A stretch of 64,000 nucleotides of DNA from Pseudoduganella ginsengisoli (lineage in GTDB: Bacteria; Pseudomonadota; Gammaproteobacteria; Burkholderiales; Burkholderiaceae_D), in the NCBI RefSeq assembly GCF_009720865.1, contig NZ_WNLA01000007.1, positions 1 to 64,000 on the forward strand, read 5' to 3'. Each line of letters begins with the position of its first letter. The stretch's first letter is position 1. A model generated the notes under the pieces. The model had not been told where the DNA came from, ran no database searches, and saw nothing but the letters and a program-made list of their open reading frames with translations. Below are positions 19,911-31,000 of this stretch, one piece after another. A program made the position numbers and the translations under genes.

Positions 19911-20975
19911 TCATGGGATTACCATGAAACGTATTATTCCGCCACCATCGGTGGCCCGTCGCACGATACCTTCACGCCACAACTTGTGAAGATGGGCCAG
20001 CGCCTCGCCGAGCGCAAAGCTTAGTTGATGGGCATCAAGAGGACGGCGGAACATAATCGGAACGATCTCTGCCGCAGTCCGCCACTGTCCCGTGCACGCC
20101 GCCACCACTTCCGCCAGCCGGGCATCGTGGTGGTCGCGCAATTGCTGGATACGGGTATGCAAGCCACGGAACGGTTTACCATGCGATGGCAAGACCAGCA
20201 CGTCATCCGGTAAATCCGCATATCTGGACAATGAATCCAGATATAAAGCCAGCGGATTGGCTTCCGGCTCCACGGCAAATACCGAGACATTGGTGGAAAT
20301 TCGCGGCAACACCATATCGCCGGATATCAACATATTTAAATCCGCACAATATAGTGAAACGTGTTCAGGGGCATGGCCAAAACCCGTAATCACACGCCAC
20401 GCGTGTTGGCCGATGGTGACGGCGTCGCCATCTTGCATACGCGTGTAGGCGGCCGGAACGGCCGGCACCAGCGACGGATAGTAATTGCGGCGGCTGCCCA
20501 TCTTTTCCAGCATGTCCGGGTCAGACAAGCCATGGCGCTCGAAATGCGGCAAGGCCGACGTGCCATCCACGCCGGGCAGCGCGGCCGCCATCATGCGGGC
20601 AAAGCCGAAATCGGCAGCCGACATCCACAGCGGCGCGCGCCAGCGGCGGCACAGCCAGTCCGACAAGCCCACGTGGTCAGGATGGCAATGGGTGACCAGC
20701 ACGCGCTGCAGCGGCTTGCCCTGCAAGCCCTGCGCAAACACTTGTTCCCAGCCGGCCTTGGTGGCGTCAGTCGATGCGCCGCAATCGACGACACTCCAGC
20801 CAGCCTCTTCCTTCTCGCCAAAGCGGTCTTCCAGCAGCCACAGGTTGATGTGGTCCAGTGCGAATGGCAGTGGCATGCGCAGCCAGGCCAGGCCGGGCGC
20901 TAGCTGGTGCACTTCGCCGGTAGCGGGAATGGTGTCGCCAAACGGATAGTGCAATTGGGATTCAAGATGGTTCAT
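19911..20975 (-). CDS. MBL-fold metallo-hydrolase
   Basis: 354 residues with a metallo-beta-lactamase fold. The metal motif HCHPDH is at residues 96-101. A downstream metal-binding His lies in GFGHAPEHVSLYC, followed by LISGDMVLP and LPSHGKPF. A C-terminal winged-helix-like segment of about 90 residues completes it, as in LACTB2-like hydrolases. It is divergent from liuR: a LiuR-type box at 21010-21027 lies 35-52 bases upstream of its start, so it may belong to the LiuR regulon. The substrate is unknown; a thioester or lactone is plausible from context. Confidence 0.9.
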   Translation of the reverse strand: MNHLESQLHYPFGDTIPATGEVHQLAPGLAWLRMPLPFALDHINLWLLEDRFGEKEEAGWSVVDCGASTDATKAGWEQVFAQGLQGKPLQRVLVTHCHPDHVGLSDWLCRRWRAPLWMSAADFGFARMMAAALPGVDGTSALPHFERHGLSDPDMLEKMGSRRNYYPSLVPAVPAAYTRMQDGDAVTIGQHAWRVITGFGHAPEHVSLYCADLNMLISGDMVLPRISTNVSVFAVEPEANPLALYLDSLSRYADLPDDVLVLPSHGKPFRGLHTRIQQLRDHHDARLAEVVAACTGQWRTAAEIVPIMFRRPLDAHQLSFALGEALAHLHKLWREGIVRRATDGGGIIRFMVIP

Positions 20976-21009
20976 GGTTCACTTTCCAGGCAAGCGCGCT
21001 ACAATGTGG

Positions 21010-21027
21010 TTGACGTTACGTAAACGG
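21010..21027. promoter_or_regulatory. LiuR-type operator between the MBL hydrolase and liuR
   Basis: TTGACGTTACGTAAACGG is a near-palindrome closely related to the second site at 21514-21535. MerR-family LiuR proteins bind such sequences in front of branched-chain amino acid degradation genes. Its position between divergent genes suggests autoregulation and control of the hydrolase. Confidence 0.6.
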
Positions 21028-21096
21028 AAGATAGCCAAGCACAAGCTTGTCATTATGCCCGTTAATCCGCGTCTCACCACAGAAACTGCCACCGAC

Positions 21097-21501
21097 ATGC
21101 CGACTTATACCATTACTGAATTGGCCCGTGAATTTGACGTCACGGCGCGCGCCATCCGCTTTTATGAAGACCAGGGCTTGCTGAGCCCTTCTCGCGAGGG
21201 CGCAGGCGGCCGCAACCGCGTGTATACGCCGCGCGACCGCACCCGCCTGAAGCTGACCTTGCGCGGCAAGCGCCTGGGCCTGTCGCTGTCTGAAATCAAG
21301 AGCCTGGTCGACATGTATGAGTCGCCCAAAGACACCGCCGCCCAGATGAACCGCTTCCTGGGCGTACTGAACCAGCACCGCGAAACCTTGGAACAGCAGC
21401 GTGAAGACATTGAAATGACTTTGGCGGAAATCACCGCCCATGAAGATGAGTGCAAGCGCTTACTCGCAGGATTGGCTGAAAAGCAATCCACTGCCGGTTG
21501 A
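21097..21501 (+). CDS. liuR: MerR-family regulator of branched-chain amino acid degradation
   Basis: 134 residues from the ATG at 21097. It has an N-terminal MerR winged-helix domain (TYTITELAREFDVTARAIRFYEDQGLL, continuing with RVYTPRDRTRLKLTLRGKRLGLSLSEI) and a C-terminal dimerising coiled coil. The start at MPTYT fits LiuR-family proteins. An ATG at 21055 would add 14 residues; neither start has a strong ribosome site. LiuR regulates leucine/isoleucine degradation genes in Proteobacteria. It is 84 bases upstream of liuA and flanked by two LiuR-type boxes. Confidence 0.88.
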   Translation: MPTYTITELAREFDVTARAIRFYEDQGLLSPSREGAGGRNRVYTPRDRTRLKLTLRGKRLGLSLSEIKSLVDMYESPKDTAAQMNRFLGVLNQHRETLEQQREDIEMTLAEITAHEDECKRLLAGLAEKQSTAG

Positions 21502-21513
21502 AAACACGCCCTA

Positions 21514-21535
21514 CTTGACGTTTACGTTAACGTCA
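21514..21535. promoter_or_regulatory. LiuR-type operator upstream of liuA
   Basis: The site reads TTGACGTTTACG followed by TTAACGTCA and is nearly palindromic. It overlaps a candidate -35 (TTTACG, 21521-21526), with a -10 TATCAT at 21544-21549 (17-base spacer). It resembles the box at 21010-21027. Confidence 0.65.
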
Positions 21536-21585
21536 CTTGAGCGTATCATGATCGCTTCATTACCCCTTACAACAACGAGGACGAC

Positions 21586-22770
21586 ATGCTCCACCTTCCA
21601 GGCCTGACCTTTGACCACGGCGAAGACATCGCCGCCCTGCGCGAAGCCGTACAACAGTTTGCCGCTGCGGAAATCGCGCCGCGCGCTGCGGAAATCGACC
21701 GCACTGACCAGTTCCCAATGGACCTGTGGCGCAAGATGGGCGAGCTGGGCTTGCTGGGCATTACCGTGCCGGAAGAATACGGTGGCGCCAACATGGGTTA
21801 CCTGGCGCATATCGTGGCCATGGAAGAAATCTCGCGCGCATCCGCGTCCGTCGGCCTGTCGTATGGCGCGCATTCGAACCTGTGCGTCAACCAGATCAAG
21901 CGCAACGGTACCGAAGAGCAAAAGAAGAAATACTTGCCGAAGCTCATTTCCGGTGAACACGTGGGTGCACTGGCCATGTCTGAGCCGAACGCCGGTTCCG
22001 ACGTCGTCAGCATGAAGCTGCGCGCCGACTTCAAAGGCGACCGCTGGGTGCTGAACGGCACCAAAATGTGGATCACCAATGGTCCTGACGCGGACGTGCT
22101 GGTGGTGTACGCGAAAAACGACCTGGAAGCGGGCCCGCGCGGCATGACGGCCTTCCTGATTGAAAAAGGGTTCAAAGGCTTCTCCATTGCGCAAAAACTG
22201 GACAAGCTGGGCATGCGCGGTTCGCACACGGGCGAACTGGTCTTCGAAGATTGCGAAGTCCCTGCAGAAAACGTGCTGGGCGGCCTGGGCAAAGGCGTCA
22301 ACGTGCTGATGTCCGGCCTGGACTTCGAGCGCACCGTGCTGTCCGGCGGCCCGCTGGGCATCATGCAGGCGTGCATGGACGTCGTCGTGCCCTACATCCA
22401 CGACCGCAAGCAATTCGGCCAGCCGATCGGCGAATTCCAGCTCATGCAGGGCAAGATCGCTGACATGTACTCGACCATGATGGCGTGCAAAGCGTACGTC
22501 TACGCTGTAGGCCAGGCTTGTGACCGCGCCACCACGCCGGAAGCTGTACGCCAGCTGCGTAAAGATGCCGCCGGTGCAATTCTGTATAGTGCTGAGAAAG
22601 CGACGTGGATGGCCGGCGAGGCGATCCAGACGTTGGGCGGCAACGGCTACATCAACGAGTATCCGGTCGGCCGCCTGTGGCGCGACGCCAAGCTGTATGA
22701 AATCGGCGCCGGCACCAGCGAAATCCGCCGCATGCTGATCGGCCGCGAACTGTTCGCGGAAACCAAGTAA
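21586..22770 (+). CDS. liuA: isovaleryl-CoA dehydrogenase
   Basis: 394 residues of acyl-CoA dehydrogenase fold, closely matching isovaleryl-CoA dehydrogenases: an N-terminal helical domain, [17 protein letters not shown], the FAD-binding [38 protein letters not shown], and C-terminal ETLGGNGY-like and [19 protein letters not shown] segments. It oxidises isovaleryl-CoA to 3-methylcrotonyl-CoA in leucine degradation, passing electrons to ETF. First gene behind the LiuR operator. Confidence 0.95.
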   Translation: MLHLPGLTFDHGEDIAALREAVQQFAAAEIAPRAAEIDRTDQFPMDLWRKMGELGLLGITVPEEYGGANMGYLAHIVAMEEISRASASVGLSYGAHSNLCVNQIKRNGTEEQKKKYLPKLISGEHVGALAMSEPNAGSDVVSMKLRADFKGDRWVLNGTKMWITNGPDADVLVVYAKNDLEAGPRGMTAFLIEKGFKGFSIAQKLDKLGMRGSHTGELVFEDCEVPAENVLGGLGKGVNVLMSGLDFERTVLSGGPLGIMQACMDVVVPYIHDRKQFGQPIGEFQLMQGKIADMYSTMMACKAYVYAVGQACDRATTPEAVRQLRKDAAGAILYSAEKATWMAGEAIQTLGGNGYINEYPVGRLWRDAKLYEIGAGTSEIRRMLIGRELFAETK

Positions 22771-22825
22771 GCATCGCTTCGGGGATGCGGCGGCCGGCAT
22801 GTAAACACACCAAACGGTACGGTTT

Positions 22826-24658
22826 ATGACGCAAGCTGCTGCATTCCCCAAACTGCTATCGTCCCAGATAGCCTTCGATATCGCGCGCACGATACGCGAC
22901 GGTTTCGACAAGCATTACCGGCTGTTCCGCCAGAGCAGCCAGCAAGCCAAAGAACATTTTGAACGGGGCGCGTGGAAAATCGCACAAGAGGCGGCGCGCG
23001 AACGCATCGGCTTCTATGACAAGCGCGTGCAGGAATGCGTGCACATGCTGGAAGATGAATACGACCCGGCCGAATTGACGGACGACGTGTGGCGCGAGTG
23101 CAAGCTGCACTTCATCGGCCTGCTGTCCGGCCACAAGCAGCCGGAATTGGCGGAAACCTTCTTCAATTCCGTGTGCTGCAATATCCTGCACCGCAGCTAC
23201 TTCCACAACGAATTCATATTCGTGCGGCCCATGGTATCGACCGAATACATCGACACGGAAGAACCGGCGCCCACGTACCGCATGTATTACCCCGGCGCAG
23301 ACGGTTTGCGCTTTACGCTGAAGCGCATTGTCACGAACTTCCAGCTCAATGCGAAATTCGCGAACCTGGACCGCGACGTGGCGCAAGTGGAAGCGCGTTT
23401 GCGCGACTTGTTTGGCGGCGAAGAACTGGAACCGAATCACCAGATCCAGGTGTTATCGAGCCTGTTCTTCCGCAACAAGGGCGCCTACATCGTCGGCAAA
23501 GGCATCAATGGCGCGCGCGAATACCCGTTCGTCGTGCCGATCCTGCACAACCGCCATGGGGAATTGATCCTCGATACGGTGCTGTTCGACAAAGAACAAA
23601 TCATCATCCTGTTTTCCTTTACGCGCGCATACTTCCAGGTCGACATGGAAGTGCCGTCCGCGTATGTGCAATTCCTGCGCACGCTGCTGCCGCGCAAACC
23701 GCGCAGCGAGATTTACACGGTGCTGGGCCTGCAAAAACAGGGTAAAACGCTGTTCTACCGCGATTACATGCAGCACCTGAAGCATTCTTCAGACTTGTTC
23801 GACGTGGCGCCCGGCATCCGCGGCCTCGTGATGCTGGTGTTTGCACTGCCGTCGTTCCCGTACGTGTTCAAGATCATCAAGGATTTCTATCCATCGCCGA
23901 AGGAAACCACGCGCGCGCAGATCAAGGAAAAATACCTGCTGGTCAAACACCACGACCGCGTCGGCCGCATGGCCGACACGCTGGAATATTCCAACGTGGC
24001 GTTTCCCCGCCACCGCATGAAAGAAGAACTGATCGCCGAGATCAGGCACTTCGCCCCGTCCTTGCTGGAAGAAGAAGGCGACCAGGTCGTCATCAGGCAC
24101 CTGTACATCGAGCGCCGCATGGTGCCGCTCAATATCTGGCTGACGCACGCAGAACAGGAAGGCGATGACGCCCGCATCGAACACGGCGTGCGCGAATACG
24201 GCAACGCCATCAAGGACCTGGTGGCGGCGAATATCTTCCCTGGCGATATGCTGTACAAGAACTTCGGCGTCACGCGCCACAAGCGCGTCGTGTTTTACGA
24301 CTACGATGAAATCGAATACATCACGGACTGCAACTTCCGCGATATTCCGCAGGCACGCAATGAAGAAGATGAAATGTCCGCCGAGCCGTGGTACCCAATC
24401 GGCAAGCATGACGTCTTCCCTGAACAATTCGGCCGCTTCTTGCTCGGCAACGCGAAAATCCGCAAGTACTTCCTGCAACACCATGCGGACTTGCTGACGC
24501 GCGAATTCTGGCAAACCCGCAAGGAACGCATCCTGGCGGGGGAAGTGGAAGACATCTTCCCGTACCCGCAAGACGTACGTTTTTCGTATCAGGGCTTACC
24601 TACTACCCCACCGGCGCACGTTGCGCCGACCTTACTGGAGACTACTGAAAATGAATGA
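22826..24658 (+). CDS. aceK: isocitrate dehydrogenase kinase/phosphatase
   Basis: 610 residues, typical of AceK. It begins with a regulatory N-terminal domain and has the ATP-site segment [19 protein letters not shown] at about 304, then [52 protein letters not shown] and [22 protein letters not shown]. AceK phosphorylates and inactivates isocitrate dehydrogenase to send carbon into the glyoxylate bypass, and also reverses this. It sits inside the leucine/fatty-acid catabolic cluster, where acetyl-CoA is the product, and overlaps the thiolase start by 8 bases. Confidence 0.97.
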   Translation: MTQAAAFPKLLSSQIAFDIARTIRDGFDKHYRLFRQSSQQAKEHFERGAWKIAQEAARERIGFYDKRVQECVHMLEDEYDPAELTDDVWRECKLHFIGLLSGHKQPELAETFFNSVCCNILHRSYFHNEFIFVRPMVSTEYIDTEEPAPTYRMYYPGADGLRFTLKRIVTNFQLNAKFANLDRDVAQVEARLRDLFGGEELEPNHQIQVLSSLFFRNKGAYIVGKGINGAREYPFVVPILHNRHGELILDTVLFDKEQIIILFSFTRAYFQVDMEVPSAYVQFLRTLLPRKPRSEIYTVLGLQKQGKTLFYRDYMQHLKHSSDLFDVAPGIRGLVMLVFALPSFPYVFKIIKDFYPSPKETTRAQIKEKYLLVKHHDRVGRMADTLEYSNVAFPRHRMKEELIAEIRHFAPSLLEEEGDQVVIRHLYIERRMVPLNIWLTHAEQEGDDARIEHGVREYGNAIKDLVAANIFPGDMLYKNFGVTRHKRVVFYDYDEIEYITDCNFRDIPQARNEEDEMSAEPWYPIGKHDVFPEQFGRFLLGNAKIRKYFLQHHADLLTREFWQTRKERILAGEVEDIFPYPQDVRFSYQGLPTTPPAHVAPTLLETTENE

Positions 24659-25850
24659 TCCTATTGTCATCGTTGGCGCCGCCCGTACCCCGATGGGCGC
24701 CTTCCAGGGCGACTTTTCCGGCAAGGCTGCCCATGACCTGGGCGCCGTGGCCATCGCCGCAGCCGTGGAGCGCGCTGGCGTTGCTCCAGGCAGTGTGGAG
24801 CATGTCTACTTCGGTAACTGCCTGATGGCTGGCCAGGGCCAGGCCCCTGCCCGCCAGGCGCTGCTGAAAGCCGGCCTGCCGACCACCACCGGCGCCGTGA
24901 CCCTGTCGAAAATGTGCGGTTCCGCCATGCAGGCCGCCATCTTCGCTTACGACACGCTGGCTGCCGGTTCCGCCAAAGTCGTCATCGCGGGCGGCATGGA
25001 ATCCATGACCAACGCACCCTACCTGATTCCAAAGGCGCGCGGCGGCTACCGCATCGGCCACGGCATGATGTTTGACCACATGATGTACGACGGCCTGGAA
25101 GATGCCTATTCGCGCAATGAAAAGACCGGCGAAGGCCGCTCGATGGGCACGTTCGCGGAAGAGTGCTCGGCGCACTACCAGTTCTCCCGCGAAGACCAGG
25201 ATGCGTTTGCCATCGCGTCGGTAAAACGCGCGCAGGAAGCTACCAATGAAGGTTACTTCAAGTGGGAAATCGCACCGGTGACGGTCACGTCGCGCGCCGG
25301 CGATGTAGTGATCGACAAGGATGAAGGCCCTTCCAAAGCCAAGCCGGAAAAAATCCCGTCGCTGCGTCCGGCATTCAAGAAAGACGGCACCATCACGGCC
25401 GCATCGTCGTCGTCCATCAATGATGGCGCCGCTGCACTGGTGATGATGCGCGAATCGACCGCGAAAGAACTGGGCCTGACCCCGATCGCAAAAATCCTCG
25501 CGCACGCCACCAATGCGCAGGAACCCAACTGGTTCACCACCGCCCCGATCGGCGCCATCCAGAAGGTGTATGCAAAGACCGGCTGGACTACGCCCGACGT
25601 GGACCTGTTCGAGATCAATGAAGCGTTTGCCGCCGTGCCGATGGCCGCCATGCGCGACCTGGAAATCCCGCATGACAAGGTCAACGTCCATGGCGGCGCC
25701 TGCGCGCTGGGCCACCCGATCGGCGCGTCGGGCGCCCGCATCATGGTGACGCTGATGGGCGCGCTGAAACGCACGGGCGGCAAGCGCGGCGTGGCGGCAC
25801 TGTGCATCGGCGGCGGCGAAGCCACTGCCATCGCGATTGAAATGGTGTAA
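24651..25850 (+). CDS. acetyl-CoA C-acyltransferase (thiolase)
   Basis: 399 residues of thiolase. The ATG at 24651 was chosen because it gives the canonical N-terminus [19 protein letters not shown]. The nucleophile is Cys89 in [10 protein letters not shown]. The catalytic His sits in [17 protein letters not shown] and the second Cys in [10 protein letters not shown]. It condenses or cleaves acetyl/acyl-CoA in ketone-body, leucine or fatty-acid metabolism. It overlaps the aceK end by 8 bases and is followed after 3 bases by the SDR gene, so the three genes are likely co-translated. Confidence 0.95.
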   Translation: MNDPIVIVGAARTPMGAFQGDFSGKAAHDLGAVAIAAAVERAGVAPGSVEHVYFGNCLMAGQGQAPARQALLKAGLPTTTGAVTLSKMCGSAMQAAIFAYDTLAAGSAKVVIAGGMESMTNAPYLIPKARGGYRIGHGMMFDHMMYDGLEDAYSRNEKTGEGRSMGTFAEECSAHYQFSREDQDAFAIASVKRAQEATNEGYFKWEIAPVTVTSRAGDVVIDKDEGPSKAKPEKIPSLRPAFKKDGTITAASSSSINDGAAALVMMRESTAKELGLTPIAKILAHATNAQEPNWFTTAPIGAIQKVYAKTGWTTPDVDLFEINEAFAAVPMAAMRDLEIPHDKVNVHGGACALGHPIGASGARIMVTLMGALKRTGGKRGVAALCIGGGEATAIAIEMV

Positions 25851-25853
25851 GCA

Positions 25854-26543
25854 ATGCCGTCCGCACTCATCATCGGCGCATCGCGTGGCATTGGCCACGA
25901 ATTGGCGCGCCAATACCTGCGTGACGGCTGGCGCGTGATCGCCACCGCGCGCAGGCCGGACGACGTCGATGCGCTGGCCGCGATGGGGGCGGAAGCCCAT
26001 GGCCTGGACGTGAACAATGTGGAAGCTGTCGCGGGCCTGGGCTGGAAACTCGATGGCGAGCAGCTGGATGTGGCCATCTTGAACGCGGGCGTATTCGGCC
26101 CACGCCACGATGGTTTCCCCATGCAGACGGACTTTGACCTGGTGATGCACACCAATGTGCTGGCCGCCATGCGGCTGTTGCCGATGATCGCCCCCTGGGT
26201 GGCGGCCGCGCGCGGCAATAACAGGGAAAAAGGCGGCAAGCTGGCCGTGCTGTCATCGCGCATGGGTTCCCTCAGCGAACGCAATCACCCCAGCGGTTCG
26301 CTGTACCGCGCCAGCAAGGCCGCGCTCAATTCCGTGCTGATCGACACGTCGCTGACGTTCGGCCCGCAAGGCGTGACGTGCGTGGCGCTGCACCCGGGCT
26401 GGGTGCGCACGGATATGGGCGGTACGGGCGCGGATATTTCCGTGGAAGAAAGCGCTGCCGGTATCCGCAAGACGCTGGCGGAATTGCCTGCATCTGCCAA
26501 AGCCACGTACCGCAATTACGATGGCACGGAGATCGGCTGGTAA
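25854..26543 (+). CDS. SDR-family oxidoreductase
   Basis: 229 residues of the short-chain dehydrogenase/reductase fold. The nucleotide-binding GASRGIGHELARQYL lies at the N-terminus, then VAILNAGVFGPR. The catalytic Ser is in VLSSRMGSL and the YxxxK motif in SLYRASKAALN; VALHPGWVRTDMGG follows. The substrate is not predictable. It starts 3 bases after the thiolase stop and precedes an acyl-CoA dehydrogenase, so a role in acyl or alcohol metabolism within this operon is inferred. Confidence 0.92.
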   Translation: MPSALIIGASRGIGHELARQYLRDGWRVIATARRPDDVDALAAMGAEAHGLDVNNVEAVAGLGWKLDGEQLDVAILNAGVFGPRHDGFPMQTDFDLVMHTNVLAAMRLLPMIAPWVAAARGNNREKGGKLAVLSSRMGSLSERNHPSGSLYRASKAALNSVLIDTSLTFGPQGVTCVALHPGWVRTDMGGTGADISVEESAAGIRKTLAELPASAKATYRNYDGTEIGW

Positions 26544-26577
26544 CGCGCCACGTACATCAACAACAACGAGACACAAC

Positions 26578-27717
26578 ATGATTCTGAGCGAACAACACCA
26601 AATGATCCGCGACGCCCTGCGCACTTTTTCGCAGGAGCGCCTGGCGCCACAAGCTGCCCGGTGGGACAAGGAACACCACTTCCCTAAAGAAGAATTGAAA
26701 GAACTGGCCACGCTGGGCGCGTTCGGCGTGGCCGTGCCGGAAGAACTGGGCGGCGCCGGCATGGATTACGTGTCGCTGGCCGTGGTGCTGGAAGAAATCG
26801 CCGCCGGCGATGGCGGCACGTCCACCATCATTTCCGTCAACAATTGCCCCGTGTGCAGCATCGCCATGATGTATGCCAACGACAAGCAAAAGCAGCAATG
26901 GCTGCGTCCCTTGGCGCAAGGCGAGATGCTGGGCGCGTTCTGCCTGACGGAACCGCATACGGGTTCCGATGCGGCTGCTTTGCGCACCACCGCCACAAGG
27001 GTGACAGACAGCGACGGCGACCATTACGTCATCAATGGCGTCAAGCAGTTCATCACCAGCGGCAAATACGCGGACGTGGCCATCGTCATGGCGGTCACGG
27101 ACAAGGCAGCCGGCAAGAAAGGCATCAGCGCGTTCTGGGTGCCGACCAATACGCCGGGCTACATCGTGGCCAACCTGGAACAGAAAATGGGCCAGCATTC
27201 GTCCGACACGGCGCAAATCCTGTTCGAGAATTGCCGCATCCCTGCCGAAAACCTGATTGGCGAATTGGGCCAGGGTTACAAGATTGCGCTGTCCGGCCTG
27301 GAAGGCGGCCGCATCGGCATCGCATCGCAATCGGTGGGCATGGCCCGCTCCGCGTATGAGGCGGCGCTGAAATATGCGAAAGAGCGCGAAAGCTTTGGCC
27401 AAGCCATCTTTGACCACCAGTCCGTGCAATTCAAGCTGGCCGACATGGCCACGCAAATCGAAGCGGCACGCCAGTTGATCCTGCACGCGGCGTCGATGAA
27501 AGATGCGGGCTTGCCCTGCCTGAAGGAAGCGGCCATGGCCAAGCTGTTCGCGTCCGAAATGGCGGAGCGCGTGTGTTCGGATGCGATCCAGATCCACGGC
27601 GGCTATGGTTATGTATCCGATTTCCCGGTCGAACGCATCTACCGCGACGTGCGCGTGTGCCAGATTTACGAAGGCACCAGCGATATCCAGAAAATCCTCA
27701 TCGCCCGCGCAATTTAA
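26578..27717 (+). CDS. acyl-CoA dehydrogenase
   Basis: 379 residues from MILSEQHQMIRDALRTFS; an upstream in-frame start at 26521 lies inside the SDR gene and was rejected. Signatures: VAVPEELGGAGMDYVSLAVVLEE, GAFCLTEPHTGSDAAAL, VINGVKQFITSGKYADVAIV, IQIHGGYGYVSDFPVERIYRD, and the C-terminal YEGTSDIQKILIARAI. It is distinct from liuA and closer to general short-chain acyl-CoA dehydrogenases. Last gene of the catabolic cluster, 34 bases after the SDR gene. Confidence 0.94.
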   Translation: MILSEQHQMIRDALRTFSQERLAPQAARWDKEHHFPKEELKELATLGAFGVAVPEELGGAGMDYVSLAVVLEEIAAGDGGTSTIISVNNCPVCSIAMMYANDKQKQQWLRPLAQGEMLGAFCLTEPHTGSDAAALRTTATRVTDSDGDHYVINGVKQFITSGKYADVAIVMAVTDKAAGKKGISAFWVPTNTPGYIVANLEQKMGQHSSDTAQILFENCRIPAENLIGELGQGYKIALSGLEGGRIGIASQSVGMARSAYEAALKYAKERESFGQAIFDHQSVQFKLADMATQIEAARQLILHAASMKDAGLPCLKEAAMAKLFASEMAERVCSDAIQIHGGYGYVSDFPVERIYRDVRVCQIYEGTSDIQKILIARAI

Positions 27718-27755
27718 CCAGGGGTGGCCGGGCCTTCAGGCCAGGCATCCTGATC

Positions 27756-27990
27756 TTAACGCAGCGCCATCTCGAACGCCACGCGGAGTGTCCGTGCTCC
27801 GCGTGTCCACGTTTGCCGCAGCGAGCTGCTATCCGCACCCTGGTAGCGCTGCATGCCATAGCGCTGCTGTGCCAGCGCATCGGCCACACTGATGCGCAGC
27901 TGGCGGCCCGCTGCGGGCGGCAGCTTGATGTCGAATTCAAGGCCGAACACGGATGCTTTGCCATCGTTGACGGTCCGTGCGGTGAACCGG
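27756..27990 (-). pseudogene. C-terminal remnant of a TonB-dependent receptor
   Basis: The minus-strand frame ending at 27756 reads VNDGKASVFGLEFDIKLPP followed directly by GRQLRISVADALAQQRYG, and ends RTLRVAFEMALR. The first part matches the GKA..GLE strand pair about 150-200 residues before the end of TonB receptors. The last part matches their final beta strands. The barrel segment that should lie between them is missing, and the upstream frame runs into the histidine kinase gene. I infer a receptor gene broken by internal deletion and loss of its 5' part. No start codon or ribosome site supports expression. Confidence 0.55.
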
Positions 27991-28002
27991 TGATGGGCTG
28001 CG

Positions 28003-31000
28003 TCAAGTCGTCGCGTTTTCCTCCCGCTCCAGCCATTCTTCCGCTTCCTGCAAGGTAGCGGCCAGCACCGTGCGCACTTCGGCAAAATGCGCGGGCCATT
28101 CATCGCGGCGCTGTTCCGTGATGGCGTGTTCCGCCTCCAGTGTGGCGCGGATCAGGCGCTTGGCGCCCAGCACGCCGATGGCGCCCCTTAAACTGTGCAA
28201 GATGCGGGCCGCGTCCTCAGGACGGTCTTCTTTCAGCGCCAGGTCGGCGTCATCGGCCGGCTTCATGCCGGAACTGACGGCGCCCCGCACCATGCGGAAC
28301 ATCACGGCGCGCCCTTTCGGGTCCTTGCCCATGACTTTCATCAGGCCGGACATATTGAACAGCGGTTCCAGCTCTTGATGGGCAAGCGCCGGCGCTGGTG
28401 CGGCGGTGGGAGCAGCCAACGCAGCAGATTGCGCCACGCCTGGTGCAGGCGCGCCATTGGCCAGCAGCGCGCCGGAAGCGGATGGCAAATGGCGGCCAAT
28501 CACCGCCAGCATGTCTTCCACCACCACCGGCTTGGCAATAAAGTCGCTGATGCCCGCTTCCACGCAGCGGTCCCGTTCCGATGCCAGCACGCCGGCCGTC
28601 ATGGCAATCACGGGCAGCGTGAGTTTCAATTCACGGCGCAATATGGCGGTGGCGGAAAAACCGTCCAGCACCGGCATTTGCATATCCATCAGCACGACGT
28701 CATAGCGCCCCGCATCCGTGCGCAGCAAGTCCACGGCTTGCTGGCCATCACCCACCGTATCCACCGTGGCGCCCGCGTGTTCGAGGATGCCACGCGCGAC
28801 AGCCTGGTTCAGCAAGTTGTCTTCCACCAGCAGGAAATGCACACCTCGCAGGCGGCCGGCAATGGCGCTTGGCTTGGCAGCGCCATCGTTGCCGCCTGCC
28901 TTGGTTTGCAGCGCCTGGTGCAAGGCGTCATACAGGCTCGATGCCGTAACCGGCTTCACCAGCACGGCATCCGGCTGCAATTGGCGGCCCGACGTGGCGG
29001 CAGCATCGATACGGTCGCGGGCAAAGGCATTGAGCATGGTCACAACCGGCAAATCCGCGGCCACGCGGCGCACTTTGCGCAGGGCATCCGGTGCATCCAT
29101 ACCGGGCATGTGCCAGTCGGCCAGCAACACGTTGCAGTGAGGCTGCGCCGGCAAGCGCTCCAGCGCCGCATCAAATGACGGCGCCTGTTCCACCTCCCAG
29201 CCCCATGCGCGGATCAGCTGGCACACCAGCTCACGGCTGGTGGCATTGTCGTCCGCCACCAGCACACGCTGCTTGCCCGGCCCTGGCTGCCGGACTTCTT
29301 TGGCGGCATCGGCCACCACGGCAAACGGCAACGTAAACCAGAACCGGCTGCCCTTGCCTTCCGCACTGTCGACCGCGATATCGCCCCCCATCAATTCAAT
29401 CAATTTCTTCGTGATGGCCAGCCCCAGGCCCGTGCCGCCAAAGCGGCGCGTAATGCTTTCATCGCCCTGCGTGAATGCATTGAACAATTGCGCCTGCTGC
29501 GCTTCACTGATGCCGATGCCGGTATCGGCGACTTCAAAGCGCAGCATGGCCGTAGCGCCGTCACGCGATGCCAGCGCAACGCGCACCACCACTTCGCCCT
29601 GCTCCGTGAATTTGATGGCGTTGCCGGCCAGGTTGACGAGGATTTGCTGCAGGCGCAGCGCATCGCCATGCAACTGGCGCGGCACGTCGGGCGCGACGGC
29701 AATCGCCAGTTCCAGTTCTTTTTCACCCGCATTCATTGTCATCGTCGTGGCCAGGCTGTTGACCGTATCATCCAGGTCGAAGTCCACCGGCGCCAGTTCC
29801 ATGCGGCGCGCTTCGATCTTGGAAAAGTCCAGCACATCGTTGAGGATGGCCAGCAAAGTCTGGCCCGAAGCCTGCACCATGTTCAGGTATTTGCGCTGCT
29901 GCGCCGTCAATGGCGTATTGCCCAGCAAATGCGCCATACCCAAGACGGCATTCATCGGCGTGCGGATTTCATGGCTCATGTTCGCCACGAAATCGCTCTT
30001 GGCGCGGTTGGCCGCTTCCGCACGGTCGCGCGATTGCTCCAGTTCCGCCGCACGGGCTTCCGACTCCTGGCGCAAACGCTCGCGTTGCGTGATGTCGGTA
30101 ATGACAGCCAGTACCTTTAGGCCGTCCGCCGTGCTGATGGCAGACAAACTGATGTCGGCCGGGAATCGGCTGCCATCTTTGCGCAAGCCTTGCAGCGTGC
30201 GCCCGCTGCCCATGCGCACCGGTTCCGGCGACAGCCGCGTCGATGCAAAGCCTTGCCGCAATTGCTGGTGCGCGTCGCGCTGGTCCGGCGGAATCAGCAT
30301 TTCCACCGGCCGGCCCAGGATATCGTCGCGTGCATAGCCAAAGCAGCGCTCCGCTTCCCGGTTGAACGTTTCAATGCGCCCGTCCGCGTCCGTCACCACG
30401 ATGGCGTTCGGCGCCAGGTCGATCATGTCGTGCAAACGGCGGTCGGCCGCCTCGCGCTGGCGCATCAAGCTGTTGAATGCCTGCGTGACTTCGCCGATTT
30501 CATCGTTGGCCGACACGGCAATCGGCGTGAACGTGTCCTGGCGCCGGCCCGCCTGCATGCGCTGGATAGCATCCTGCAATCGCGCCAGAGGCGCCATCAG
30601 CCGCGTGGTCAGCCAGCCGATCAGCGCTGCCGCCGCCAGCGAAGCCAATATGCCCCAAGTCGCCACACGCGACCGCATGCCTTCGAACGGTTCAAATGCC
30701 TCTTCCACCGGCAGCGATGCGGCCAGCACCCAGTCGACGGATTTCAACGCCTTGAAACTGCTAAAGGCGTGTATGCCGTTGCTGCCCGTGCCGATGGCCG
30801 TGCCTTCAAAGCCTTCATTCAATGCACGGGTGGTGGCGGAATCCGCATTGGGCGGGCGTGGTTTCAGCATGCGCTCCAGGTCTGGGTGCAGCACGTACAG
30901 CGGCGCATCGGAGCGGGTCACGGCAAAGTAATAGCCGGTGCGGCCCACTTTCGCATTGCGCAGGTGGCCCAGCACATTTTCCTTGTACAGCCGCAGCACG

